DNA from: Limnoperna fortunei
Lineage: Eukaryota > Mollusca > Bivalvia > Mytilida > Modiolidae
DNA length: 64,000 nucleotides
Assembly (NCBI GenBank): GCA_944474755.1
Contig: OX104117.1
Coordinates: 80,886,926 to 80,950,925, forward strand
Direction of reading: 5' to 3'
Part shown: positions 49,337 through 60,804 of the stretch, piece by piece
How positions within the stretch are numbered: the first letter of the stretch is position 1
How the letters are laid out: every line of letters begins with the position of its first letter
The notes under the pieces: model-generated
Told to the model about the DNA's origin: nothing
What the model saw: the letters and a program-made list of their open reading frames with translations, nothing else
The model's database searches: none
Program-made: the position numbers and the translations under genes

Positions 49337-50533
49337 TTACGCGTCACTTTCGTGTGCTGAAAACTTTCTGTTATTTACATTAGATGCATTTGATGCACTG
49401 TTGTTTATAGCAGCTGGAGCTACAGTGTTTATCCTTGAAGCTTTTGATTTCATTTCGTTTATCCAAGTCATGTCCTGCTGCTTGACTTTCATACCAAGTA
49501 ACATTTTCAATGTTGATCTAAATCGGGTAGAGGATGATGAAGATACATACAGGAAAAAGTTGATGGCAAAATTGAGCTGGTAAAAGAAGAAAAAGAATGC
49601 TCGCGCCCATTTAAGCCTAATTTTTGTCATCATAAATTCAACATAATTCGAATCTGTTTCTGAAACTTTCTGATTGTTCCAAATCAGTTCAGTTGTTTGT
49701 ATCATCCCTAGCGGCAATACTAACAGAACGTATGTCGAAGAAACAACCAAAAGTAACTTAGTAGCCTTTTCGTCAGATTTTGACATTGAACTTGTCATTT
49801 CTGCTCTTTTCTTCTTATTTTTCCTAATTTCTAGCAAGATCATAGTATTCAAAGTCACAATAGCCAAAGTTGGGAGCCAGGTATTAAAAGCTACATAAAA
49901 ATATATAATTTCCGTAAAAATTACTCTTCTTGTTTTGCATGCAGCATATCCAAAAACTGAGTCTCCTTCGAAACCAGAAACAGCTATCTTGTGCAGTGAA
50001 AAAATAAATACTGCCAAAGATACTGAAACAATAGTATAAACAGCCCTTCTTGGAGTCATTACCTTGGCTTTCAATGGAAACTTTATCATGATAAACCGCT
50101 CAGTTGTAAAGGACACGATGACCCAAATTGATAGCAAATTAAAGAGTTCCACAACAACTCCGTGAAACCGGCAAAGATCCTCTTTGGCTTGAAAATCTTT
50201 GTTTATGTTTTCGTTTTGACCTCTAAGAACACCAATCATAAAGTTCAAAATCAATGTTAAACAGTCGTATATTGCTAGAGCCGATAGGTATAAATTCATC
50301 GTGGACTTGCGCATGTGTTTTCTTGTCATAACAACGAAGGATGTCAGGTTGAAGATTAGACCTAATGTCACCACTATTGACGATCCATAAGATAGCAAGC
50401 CACGAACTAAAGTGACAAACGGAAAAATTCCAACCCAAAATATTCGGAGTTCACAAGGCCATTTTAATTTGTCCATCTCAGTCTTAATTTCATCAACAAC
50501 TTCAAACCCGTATGGACAGTCAGACGAATTCAT
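49337..50533 (-). CDS. Rhodopsin-class (family A) GPCR, neuropeptide/FMRFamide-receptor-like, 398 aa
   Basis: A complete single coding exon. Seven hydrophobic segments are visible. TM1 has GLIFNLTSFVVM (N1.50), TM2 LSALAIYDCL (D2.50), ECL1 a Cys (EDLCRF) that can pair with ACKTR in ECL2. TM3 ends ERF, a DRY variant. TM5 has the WLP proline, TM6 LPLG, and TM7 NFFLY, where the NPxxY proline is replaced by Phe. A basic third loop (RKNKKKRAEM) and a tail of about 65 residues with a Ser/Asn-rich end follow. It begins MNSSD with an N-glycosylation site. The overall pattern (ERF, NFFLY then S-R-F-R) recalls FMRFamide and myosuppressin-type receptors, but ligand assignment is uncertain. A splice acceptor (TGTTTTCAG) ends 12 bp before the ATG, so a 5' UTR exon must lie upstream. 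Confidence 0.85.
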   Translation of the reverse strand: MNSSDCPYGFEVVDEIKTEMDKLKWPCELRIFWVGIFPFVTLVRGLLSYGSSIVVTLGLIFNLTSFVVMTRKHMRKSTMNLYLSALAIYDCLTLILNFMIGVLRGQNENINKDFQAKEDLCRFHGVVVELFNLLSIWVIVSFTTERFIMIKFPLKAKVMTPRRAVYTIVSVSLAVFIFSLHKIAVSGFEGDSVFGYAACKTRRVIFTEIIYFYVAFNTWLPTLAIVTLNTMILLEIRKNKKKRAEMTSSMSKSDEKATKLLLVVSSTYVLLVLPLGMIQTTELIWNNQKVSETDSNYVEFMMTKIRLKWARAFFFFFYQLNFAINFFLYVSSSSSTRFRSTLKMLLGMKVKQQDMTWINEMKSKASRINTVAPAAINNSASNASNVNNRKFSAHESDA

Positions 50534-50544
50534 CTTTGTGGATC

Positions 50545-50560
50545 ACTGAAAACAAAATGT
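50545..50560 (-). promoter_or_regulatory. 3' splice acceptor in the 5' UTR of the GPCR gene
   Basis: On the minus strand CATTTTGTTTTCAG precedes TGATCCACAAAG and the ATG at 50533. The AG is at 50546-50547 (CT on plus). It implies that transcription starts further right on the minus strand. Confidence 0.6.
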
Positions 50561-51072
50561 GATATGACTTAGATAGAATAGAGACATTAATGTTTAAATT
50601 ATTTCGAGTTTTCGTTAGAGTTTTCGTAAAATTTCTAGGTATTCACTCTATTTCTTAAAATATCAATTTAGATGCAGACATAACCTCATAGAACCGATTA
50701 TAAATGAAAAGGGAAACTTCTCTCGAGTTACAATGTAGCAGCTTTATTTACGCCTCAAGAAGAATTCCCGACCATATCAGTTCTACCATAGAAAAATTTC
50801 TAATCAGAACTGCTTTGCTCTAGAACCATTTCAGTTCAAACCCGATATACCCTAAACTTTTTCTTTCCAGAGCTTCTCTTCTCTGGAACCAGTCCTGACC
50901 AACTACTTTATAAGAGTTTTTTTAAATTTATATTATTGCATTTTACTCAGTTGTAATTGTTTTCAGTTGTGAGTATTCTTTAAAGTTTAACGGGCTAATA
51001 CAGATAGTTGTAACTAACCCTTGAAGAGATATATTGTACCAACGTTTTTTAGAACTGACTTTCAAATTGTTT

Positions 51073-51275
51073 GGTGTCTGAGTGGTTAAGGTAGTTAGTC
51101 ATATAGCATTTATTACGTACTTTTTAACAATACAGTTGCGGAATCGAGACTAACTGCTGGTATGTAACTCGAATCTAAATTGACAGGATTCTTAAATGTC
51201 AGAGTTCACAACTCTAGTCACATGGTGGAAAACATTAGCATTAAACAAGATAGAAAACACAAATTGACACCTCTT
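51073..51275 (+). mobile_element. tRNA-derived SINE, plus orientation, diverged
   Basis: Head TTGGTGTCTGAGTGGTTAAGGTAGTTAGTC is split here as 'GTGTCTGAGTGGTTAAGG' and 'TAGTTAGTCATATAGC'. The body contains 'CTCGAATCTAAATTGACAGG'. The A box is well kept, the B box is weak. Confidence 0.65.
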
Positions 51276-51613
51276 GATTAAGGTTCATTTAGTCGTTTTA
51301 TCGATGAACATTTTATATTAGACCTTTAATATGCGTCATCGGTATGCTTAGTTTAGCCATAGTCTTTCTTAGCAACATTTTGCAGCTTTTTTGTTTTAAA
51401 AAAATCGTTGTCAAAAGCAATGCAGATTTGGACCTTGTAATCTTATGATACACTTCTATTAAACATTGTGATATGTATATTTAAAAAAAATGTCAAAACT
51501 GAGTTTAAATACAATGTTTTCTGAAACCAAAGTAAACAAAAAAGTTCGTCAGTGACCATAATGGGAGGTTTCTCCAATTTTTCCGTTGATGATAGTTTGT
51601 CAATTTGTTCTCG

Positions 51614-51691
51614 TCCTAAATATAGCTCACATACTCCTTGGTAAACGTTATGTCCTAAATATAGCTCACATACTCCTTGGTAAACGTTATG
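51614..51691. repeat. Exact 39-bp tandem duplication
   Basis: TCCTAAATATAGCTCACATA... is present at 51614-51652 and again at 51653-51691 without differences. Likely a recent slippage or repair event. Confidence 0.9.
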
Positions 51692-52479
51692 CAAACATCC
51701 AAGCAATCAATTGATTAAAAAATGTCTTTTAGCACCAGTTACAAAAAATGTGTCATTTAGCACCTGTTAAGCCATATCTGAAAACTTACATTCGACGGCA
51801 TACGTTTATTATATTTTTTATCAGCTATTACAAAAAATGGATTATAAATAAAATTGAGTGTCGCAACCCTTTCGTCGGAAAAGCCATTACAGTTTCATTA
51901 ATATTTTAAAGTGTATTATTATTTTTGCAAAAATACAAAATTAATTCATGTAAAAACAAAAGTTATAAATTTATCATTTAAATCATCTTTTTAAAGGGGC
52001 TAAGAACACACATTCATACATCATAATGAATTTCATTAAACTTACCATATATTTAGCTTTTATACAATTGAAATTAAAAAAACAGAGGTTCCAGAGGTTA
52101 TTTGAGAAAAGTTTACCGACAAATCAAATTTTCTAATAGATTGTTCAGAGAACATAATAAAATAGCATTACAATAATTGATTTATTAATAGATTAAATTG
52201 TTGTTTAATGTCAATCAACTGGTATACATTTTAGTGATCAAAGAAAGAAGAGGTATTTGAGTTAATTTTTTTTTACTGAAAAATAACTTGTCAACAAATA
52301 CTAAAAATTGCGGCTTTGTTACAAAATTAATTCCTTTGTTTAAGATTTCATTTTTATTATTTTTCCCCATACTGAACTCGTTTAAGCTACAACTTTGGAT
52401 TTAAACCATAAATTTATTGATTTTTTGTATTGAAAACGATTTTTCACGTCTATTTCAGTAATGTTTTCAGTTAAATCTT

Positions 52480-52600
52480 GGCGTCCAGTTTTTGTTTGGG
52501 GGGGGGGGGGGGGGGGAAAGGAAGCCAGATTACCCGGATAAAACCACCAACCTTCGGCAATCCTTGTCAATTAAGATTTGTACATTTGAATTGGCCAATC
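52480..52600 (-). mobile_element. SINE fragment (3' half), with a 19-bp poly-G tract
   Basis: Minus-strand copy: 'TCTTAATTGACAAGGATTGC', 'GGTTTTATCCGGGTAATC', then a C19 (G on plus, 52498-52516) tract, then 'CAAAAACTGGACGCCA'. The tRNA-like head is missing. Confidence 0.6.
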
Positions 52601-52682
52601 AGATTTCAGCTTACAAAGCAAATTAAATTATATCAGCACAAACGTATACCATCGAAGTACTGATATATGGCGACATTAAACG

Positions 52683-52733
52683 TTTATTGCAAAACGGGTT
52701 GGAAATGTCATTGACAACTCGTTTTGCAATAAA
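52683..52733. repeat. 19-bp inverted repeat (TTGCAAAACGGGTTG)
   Basis: TTTATTGCAAAACGGGTTG at 52683-52701 and CAACTCGTTTTGCAATAAA at 52715-52733 pair with one mismatch around a 13-nt loop. One more copy of the left arm occurs at about 52857-52874. Confidence 0.8.
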
Positions 52734-52914
52734 CTTCTGATATTGAAAATATCAAAAACGATGATATATTCTTCTGCTAGAATATCGTTATATTTGTATT
52801 TGTGAATAGAAAATCAGCATCTTCATAAAGAACGATTTATACATCTATGAAAATTTTATTGCAAAACGGGTTGTTATAGGGATCTAACCCAACTTTAAGC
52901 ATTTTTAATATATA

Positions 52915-53060
52915 TTGGCATCCAGTTTTTATGGGAGGAAGTTGAAATACCCAGTTAAAGTTTCGACCTTCGGCAGGAAACGAGCAAGGCATGTTAACTA
53001 CAGTTACAGTCGAGCACATCCTGCAGTAAGGCTCAAACCTTCATCCTGATGATCTGTGGC
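52915..53060 (-). mobile_element. SINE fragment, minus orientation
   Basis: Minus strand: 'GAAGGTTTGAGCC' (B-box side), 'CTGCAGGATGTGCTCGACTG', 'TTCCTGCCGAAGGTCG', and an 'AAAACTGGATGCCA' end. Truncated head. Confidence 0.55.
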
Positions 53061-56000
53061 AAAGAAGATGAAAATATATAGACAGACGATATATTCTGCA
53101 CGTTTGCATTGATAGTGAGTTAGGTAAGAGAAATCAAATGAACGTTACATACTATTTTTAGAAAAGGAAATTAAAGGACATATTGATATACCGAGCAGTT
53201 AACATTGATATAATAGTATGTTGTTAATCCATTATCTTAAACAATCATTATATGAAGTGGTTCAAACTATTACGAGACAGCTATTACGTATGTATCCAAG
53301 TATTCTAACAGGTAACGATTAAAAGATGTCTGGAAATTAATAATTCTCTTTAAAACAAGCGACAATATATTGGATCTTAAATTGACATGGGGAATTTGTA
53401 AAGAAGTCTGTACAATCAAATATTGTTTAGCTTGCGATAAGAGATTTGATGTGTATTAAGTTTGATCAAGTAGACATCACTGAATATTTCTTGTTTTAAA
53501 AACAGCTTCAACTTTAGTTTTAATCATGTCCTTAATTTATATTTCATTAATTTGCTCATATTAACATCTTATGTCGGGAACGCTACTGCTAAATTGCAGA
53601 CAATCCAATTAAAATATTTTTTAAAGAAAAATTAAAAACCGAAAACAACGGCTACCAATAGCATGTCATTCCTTACCAAGATCAAATGTGCATAATGGTT
53701 ACATTTATAAGTAGCAGCTTATAAGTACAAAAATTAAAAGTACCGTACCGTGATATGATTACACAAGTCCTTCAAACAGTTTTAAGTCGTCTGAGAATCC
53801 CCTGCCGTCCAACATTTTTTTAGACTTAGCAGCGTGGGACGTCAGAGATTTCTCCATAGAAAAAGCAGTGAGTTTTGCGATACGGGTCTGAGTCGGCACA
53901 TTTCACAATCTCACTATGTTATACAAATGTTCGTGTGGTTAAACTATATATAAATCTTCTCTGGATATTTTTCTCCATTTTTTCTCGGACCAAGTTTTAA
54001 GGGGTTGTCAGAATATTCTTACGATATCATTTTATATAATGTATAACAGCTGTGTTTGCACTACTACGTAATGTGTGTACCATGTTGATAAAAAATCTTC
54101 ATCATTTTAGATGTGCAAGAAATCTATGAAAATGACCAATTGACTTTAATACAACAATATTGTAAATGATGACCACCTAGGAATTCCGATACCCACAAAA
54201 TTATTATCATAATTACTTTTCTAGAAATTTTCCTTAGACATTTCCTTGGTATTAAATCCAATGTTAATTTCGTCACATGGTGACGGCTATCTTGGATGGT
54301 TGCAGACTATCAAAAATATTAATACTCAGTGGTCTTATATCAGGCCAAGTTTATTTTGAATTATGCTAGTACATTAAAATTTAAACATTTTAAAAATTAT
54401 TTTAATGTATGTTTTTTTTAATATAACGGCAGCAACCAAAGTTAATAAATTCTAGTTACTCAGGGCAATAACAAGGCGGGATCATAGTGACTACGACTGA
54501 TTTAAGAACAAAATATGGGGAAAAACACAAAACAAGTAAACTTTGCACAAATTTAAGACTTAGATACTGATAAAAAATGTCTGCATATGTGCTTCAACTA
54601 CGCTAAATCAGACCCAATGACCAGACACCTCCATAAGTATTAGTTTGTATATTCGTTGCATACAATGATGTATTATGTTATAGTTCTTCAGCATACATTC
54701 TGGTTTATTTTTTTATAGGAAACAAAAATAAGAAAATAATTTTGAATTAGGATCAGATCCATAAACCTATTGTAATTGATTACCAATGAATCGATCGTTT
54801 TTTATCAGTTATTTGTTTATTATAACCCAAGTGAAATGCATGAATGAAATTCAAGTTTGTATCATCGTTTAGATTATCACTGTTGACTATATAGATTTTT
54901 TGTTCATATCTTTTCTTTTAAACAAGACAATGTCTATGCATGGCTTATAATTTTTATATATGGGTATATTATCCATTTTCGAGTATACGCCGACAATAAC
55001 ACAATAAAATTTTAGTACATTTTTGGAATTTAGGAATGTTTAGATAAACTGTTGCATTCAGAATAAATATTTTGTGCTAGTATATCAAACTTAAAACGTA
55101 GTCATATTTTCTTTTCGTCATTTTACAATAACTGGCTTTAATATAGGTCGCTTTCCAGATTTCTCAACCATAGAAATTGTAATACATTGAAGTCAATATA
55201 TGTATAATTTTGAGGGGTGAGAAATCCTGATAGCGCCCGTATATCAAAGGCACTAATTGCTTTATTACAAAAATAAACCAACATATTTTTGGATTTTGAT
55301 CATTTCTAGAATTTGTGTAAGTTTCTGTTTACATTACATGTATATTGTTGACATGACTGTTTTTCGGAGCGTATATAATATCCTTAATTTTGGCATTTCT
55401 GTTAACATGATAAATTTTGTTAACAAAACTCTTTGTTACAGACGCGTAATTGAATCCGATACATTGATTGGATGATTGAGATTGAGACCGCTGTTCTGAT
55501 TAGCTACTAAAAAATTGCACTTCTGTTTTCTATTTGTACAGTAACACTATGTTATAATGGAATCATCTTGATTGTTTGTTTGTTTTTTTTTTTTGGAATG
55601 GCCCCATACTCTAATGCAGTTTTAGTCCTGTTGCGATTTAACGAATTAGTTTTAGACCAATCAAAAAAAGTAAAATCAGTCTGAGTATTAGTACTGTAAA
55701 ATATAAGGCTTTCATACATTACATTAGAACAAAAATCGAGACAGTTAAAGAAATGTAAATTAAGGCGAAAAAGTAAGGACTGGAATTATCTTCCTAGTAC
55801 CCCTGTAGCCTCTGCTAAAAGAAAATAAGTTTCGAAATTAAAACTTAAAAATAGACACAAAAACATTTTATTTTTCAGAGTGTGCATACTTTCCCCACAC
55901 CATGTTACATATAAGCAATAATATCTATACACAAATGTTCTGTATGTGATTCGCTTCTAAAAATGGTACTTGTTTCCTTTATCACTAAATTACAATTATT

Positions 56001-56822
56001 ATTAGTATCGGTGACATCGTAGAGAGAGGAATGGCTAAAGAAATACAGCTGTGAAAATCAATTGCCCAATTATGGTTTATACTAAATAAAGGGGCAAAAC
56101 TAGCACAAGTTTTACAGGACGCGGATGATATGTTCCATTTGAACCACATTTACCGTTAGTTTCCTTTAGAATCGGGTCGACAAACAAATATACGCCCAGT
56201 AATTGTAAGGGCTTGCTGGGACAATTATAGGGGCATGTCAACCAACACACGCACGCCCAGTAATGGTAATGGCTTTCTGAGACAATTGTCATAGATTTCA
56301 CACAGAAAACGTAAATCGAAATATAGATTTATGTCTTGTTTTAACTGTAACGTTATTTGGTTTACACTGTACAAATCTCAAAACAAAAGTAAGACTTTTT
56401 TCCAGAAATCGGGAACATATGAACAAAATATATTACTTACTTTACGTTAGATGCATTATATTAATCCTGTTTCCATCGAACTAAATTCAATGAGTATATT
56501 TCAATTTATAGAAGAATCCAAGATCTGCACGATTCTTAAATCACGAATAAATACCTAGCCAATCTTAACGATTCAATAGCGTCCTCAAGACAGTCTAATT
56601 AGGAGACAAATAACTGAAACTGCAAGATGGATAAATATAGCTGCTTTAAACTTAATTAACAACTGTCTGATGGGCTACTACTTGTCAGCACTTATTAGGT
56701 AATCTTTTGTAATGCACGAAATGTCATCCCTAATAAATATTAAGTTTATTTGGACTTTAAAATTAACATCGATTAAAAAATCATTCTTGAAATATATACA
56801 TGTATATGCTGCTATACGCTTT
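53061..56822. other. Intergenic, no supported gene
   Basis: AT-rich DNA without recognisable domains on either strand. A direct repeat of about 40 bp with period 61 (ACGCCCAGTAAT... at 56192 and 56253) lies in it. Otherwise I see nothing. Confidence 0.5.
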
Positions 56823-57030
56823 GGGGCCTCTTTGACTGAGTAGTTAAGGTAGTTAGTCTTTACTATTGATCACGTGACTGTCAACACTGAGGTTGCGAAT
56901 ACCAGTGTGTGCTAGTCTACAATCTTAATTGACAAGAATTGCCAGTTTTCCACGGTCGTTGGTTTTCTCCGAGTATTCCTCCAATAAGAACTGGACGCCA
57001 TGAAACATATGAAACATTGCTAAATTAATC
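56823..57030 (+). mobile_element. tRNA-derived SINE, plus orientation, well preserved
   Basis: GGGGCCTCTTTGACTGAGTA then GTTAAGGTAGTTAGTC (A-box region), 'GATCACGTGACTGTCAACAC', 'TGAGGTTGCGAATACC' (B-box region), 'CTTAATTGACAAGAATTGCC', 'TTTTCTCCGAGTATTCC' and 'GAACTGGACGCCATGAAAC'. Good reference copy for the family in this window. Confidence 0.8.
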
Positions 57031-57479
57031 AACATTCAAACAATCAAATACATTTATAGGCATTTTGCAAATTAAAGTGTAAATTTCAAATCAGATTAAC
57101 ATCTTACAAATACAATTTGGGTTGAAGACATTCTATTAAAGATACTAGTCGCATAAAGGCCGACATAAACAATCTATTTGGGCTAATGAATACAGAGTTA
57201 CTCGTTACTAGGCGACAAAAACAAAAAAATCAGTAACAAAAAACATTTGTTTGTTTCGATTTTTCTACGAAATTTACAGCTTAGTCGATTTTGCCGCTAT
57301 ACAAGTTATGACCTTTTTTAGAAAACAAAAAATAGGGCATTAAATGGGACACTAGATGATACCCGCCACGTTGCATTGTTTTTATTACTCGAGAACACAT
57401 TTTACTGAATTAAAACTCAGCCTATAGTACATAGTCCATCTCAGAAGACCATTTTAACCGTTACCTTGGATCTATAAAA

Positions 57480-57830
57480 ATAATTCAAAAGGCACAACTC
57501 AAAAACTACAAATGGGAATGTGCTGAAAATTTTACTAGATTTTCATTTTATAGTGCTTAACAGCTGTGCAAAGTTTTTATAAAATCTGTTTTTCAAGTAA
57601 TCTTTTGAAAAAAGCCAATTTAGAAACCGTCAAATTGTTGACCAACAAAAAAAAATAGCACAAGTCGAAAACTACAAATTGGATTTTGCTGAAAATTTAA
57701 CTTGATCTTTATTTTATAGTACTTAACAACTGTGCAAAGGTTAAACAAAATCTGTTGACGCGTTTTCAAGTAATCATCTGGAAGCCACCGAGGCACGGAC
57801 GGACAAAGTGCGGTAGCGCCTAATGACGAA
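57480..57830. repeat. Two-unit interspersed repeat with GGACGGAC tail
   Basis: Units starting near 57491 and 57656 share 'CTCAAAAACTACAAAT', 'TGCTGAAAATTT', 'TTTTATAGT.CTTAACA.CTGTGCAAAG' and 'TTTTCAAGTAATC'. Spacing is about 165 bp, ending in GGCACGGACGGACAAAG. Same plan as 45785-46180 with different sequence. Confidence 0.65.
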
Positions 57831-58128
57831 CACTGATACATACAGAGGTATAACATAATACACGCCACACAAAAATATTAATCGTTCGAATGCCTTTAAT
57901 ATACTTTCCGCATGTTTGGATGTTTGTTTGGAAGTATCGTGTCCTAATCCAATTTAATTAGGAAATTAAGTTTAACTTAATATCATGCAGTTATTGTTTC
58001 CATTGGGGTCTAAAGCAACTTTTACTCCGTACTTAAGAATGAGTAATTAGTTTTATATATTAAATCATCTAAATTACTGATATCTGCAGTAATTCTATTT
58101 TTATAAAAGAGCATTTTCGTTGCAGTAG

Positions 58129-58290
58129 AGTTGGCATCGGTGGCTGAGTGGTTAATTTATTCGAGCCTTACCGACTCGAACCTTAAATAACAACAATAGC
58201 AAGTTTTATCTGCCGAGGGTTGTCAACGCATAACCAGACTTCCTCCTCCAATCAAATCTAGACGCCGACCATAACTGGATAAAGTAATAT
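58129..58290 (+). mobile_element. tRNA-derived SINE, shortened
   Basis: GTTGGCATCGGTGGCTGAGTG and GTTAATTTATTCGAGCC carry the A-box region, then 'CTGCCGAGGGTTGTCAACGC' and 'CCTCCTCCAATC'. It is internally deleted relative to 56823-57030. Confidence 0.65.
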
Positions 58291-58706
58291 TTTCTTCGAT
58301 TTTTGTTTTTAAGATGTGTATTTCTTGATGAAAAAAATATTTGATCATCCTAATGTTTTAATGTTATCTACCGGAGATACGTTGTAATTCAACCTGTGTG
58401 AAACAATTTAATTAAGTCTGGAACTTGGAATTTCTTGTTGGGAAGGTTTAGATAGTTAATAAACTTTTGAAATGTTTTAAAGCAATTTCTCAATTTCTCC
58501 ATTCTATTGACGTCATTTAAGCTAATTACAAAAGACTTTGGCCACATTTGCTGTATACATATAGTAGAAGAAATACAAACAGTGTCGTCTCTCAGCACGT
58601 AAAAACAAACAAACAACAATAAAGGACAATAAGTCATTCCAAAGTTAAAAATAATTAATCGCAACTAGTCGGTATCTATTATTTAAGATTTGAATGCATT
58701 CTTTTG

Positions 58707-58812
58707 AAGTTTCATTGACGTATGAAAGCGTTGACCGAAGCACATTTTTAATGAAGCGCAGTAGCACTTAATGATTAAAATAAGCATCGGTCAACGCTTT
58801 TATATGAAACTT
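58707..58812. repeat. Stem-loop repeat (GCGTTGACCGA)
   Basis: AAGTTTCATTGACGTATGAAAGCGTTGACCGA and its complement TCGGTCAACGCTTTTATATGAAACTT close a 106-bp stem-loop with a small bulge (phrase limits 58707-58738 and 58787-58812). The GTTGACCG.AG.ACATTTTTA phrase also occurs at about 27484-27507. Confidence 0.7.
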
Positions 58813-59814
58813 ATAAAAAATCAATTTTTATCTCATCATATATGGCAAACGGCAAACTAAATTTTTCCGACCTTTGTACAACTATATTTAGTTCGTTGTA
58901 ATACGCAGTTTAAATTCAAAGTGCTAATTGTAATAGCGCGCGATAAATAACAGAAGCAGAACGTAAAAAAAAAACTAAACTATTTGTATGAAATTAATCT
59001 CTTCCGCAAAATTACTTTGTGTTTACTTATACCGGAAATAAGTTTTTTTTTTTAAATTTACTTTGATATTTTAAATTGCATAGACATATACTGAGATGTA
59101 CGATTCATTTTATTGATGTAATCGTGGTGAATACATGTACATCTATCGTTATAACTAATATCTAACACAGATGTCTTTTACTTAGGATTTTGTTATTAAA
59201 AGAGTATTTAAAAAATATAATAACTCGGTATTTTTTATATTTCTGAAAGAAATAAGAATGAAAAATGAAAAACTACTATGGTTATGTTCGAAACATTTAA
59301 GATCTTGTTGGTTAAGAAAAAAGGTAATTAAACAATTCCAATAACATGATGTTAGATTTCTATTAGAAAAATAAAGGAATGACAAACATGCATTTGCAGT
59401 TTAAATATCGATAATTAGTAATGATTTAAGTGCTTCTTATTCTAGAGCGGCAAAATAATGGTAGAAGTAACTAGTCGGGCATAATACTATAAGCTTTCTG
59501 CTTCTGTTAACGACAATTTACCAACTTTTAATGTAACTAAACATTTCAACCAACTGAGCGTTAAAAACCAACATCAAACTGACTTTCGCGTAATAGTTCC
59601 GCAACTTAAATTAAAAAAACTTTCGCCGTTATATCACGTGAAACTGTATAAGAGTTTCATGCATGGTAAATTAGAGGATCGCAAATGCCAGAAACTGTAT
59701 ATAAGTTATGTTCTCTGTGGAAAATATATGTTATCGCATTGGCATGTCCTTTGGCCGGTATATTTGAATTAATTGAATTTTTTGTCAATTACTTATTGTA
59801 ATTAGCATACTTAC

Positions 59815-59990
59815 CTACTGTGTTGCTGAGCCGGCGTATGCTATGGTGGAAGTTTTCGTTCCCTTTTATCGTAGGGATTAGAGTACGTCAATAGTAGTTA
59901 CACCTGCTTCCTTTCATTCCGAGACTGCTATCAGTTCTATTACGGTATTAATTATCACTGCTAAGACTCCTATAGTACTTTGTCATAATG
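59815..59990 (-). other. Possible 5' UTR exon on the minus strand
   Basis: On the minus strand the stretch ends in a strong donor (CAGTAG then GTAAGTATG at 59814). It is less AT-rich than its surroundings and has no long ORF. It lies 9.3 kb upstream of the GPCR acceptor at 50546. That it is the GPCR leader exon is a guess from orientation and the donor only. Confidence 0.2.
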
Positions 59991-60432
59991 ATGATTATAA
60001 TATTACACTTTCATGAAAAAATGCTGTATTTTTATTGGACAGTAACCATGTGTTAATATCCACTGATTCCTATTTTAGCCCCGCCCATTAAAACGTGTGT
60101 TTATTCCTCGTGCTTTCCTCTCAACGGGTGATATAACAAAATTATCACCCGCTATGGCCGAAGTTAACGAATGATATAAAAAAAAATAACACCCGCATCA
60201 GAAAATTGACAACCTGAAAAAGGATCAGCTGAAATTTACTTACAGGTCATTTGTCTTTCCGCGCAAACATGTCAAACACACAAAAACAACTAGTAAACAA
60301 ACAAGAATTTTCCATTAAAAATATAATTCAGTACACTTGATGGTATCAGTGTGACCGAGAATATAACAAAGGTAGGACATATATGGTGTTCAGTTTGGTT
60401 TTTAGATAATAGCCATTCAGTATAATAAAAAT

Positions 60433-60567
60433 CATACTGCCTTTAAACTCTGGTGTGGGGGCAGATTATCACATGGAGAAAAAATTATCATCCTCGACTT
60501 CGTCTCGGGGGATAAATTTTTCGTCATATGAATATCTACCATAACACCCTCGTTCAAAGGCAGTATG
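60433..60567. repeat. Palindromic element, 135 bp
   Basis: CATACTGCCTTTAAAC...GGTGT and ACACCCTCGTTCAAAGGCAGTATG form the outer stem. Inside, 'GAGAAAAAATTATC' faces 'GATAAATTTTTCGTC', with a CCTCGACTTCGTCTCGGGGG centre. MITE-like foldback; no coding content. Confidence 0.7.
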
Positions 60568-60720
60568 GTTAACATACATGTAACACCTGTGTATGCAGGG
60601 GATTTTCATTTTTCACACAAATCACTGAAAAAGTTGGAATAAAAGGTTAATTGTGTTTATTTTACTTTTCAAAAAAGTGAATAAATTAATTAATTAATTA
60701 AATTTAATTTAAAAAATGAA

Positions 60721-60802
<82 letters not shown>
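60721..60802. repeat. (TAAA)n microsatellite, about 20 units
   Basis: Uninterrupted TAAA tetranucleotides, preceded by imperfect TTAA-rich sequence from about 60685. Confidence 0.95.

Positions 60803-60804
<2 letters not shown>

Noticed and set aside
56077..56301. 74-aa minus-strand ORF containing a repeated ACGCCCAGTAAT segment
   Set aside because: The ORF is produced by a 61-bp direct repeat; no domain and no neighbour exon.
59801..59830. U1 snRNA-like ATACTTACCTA at 59806
   Set aside because: Only the splice-site-complementary decamer matches; the following sequence does not resemble U1. It reads better as a minus-strand splice donor.
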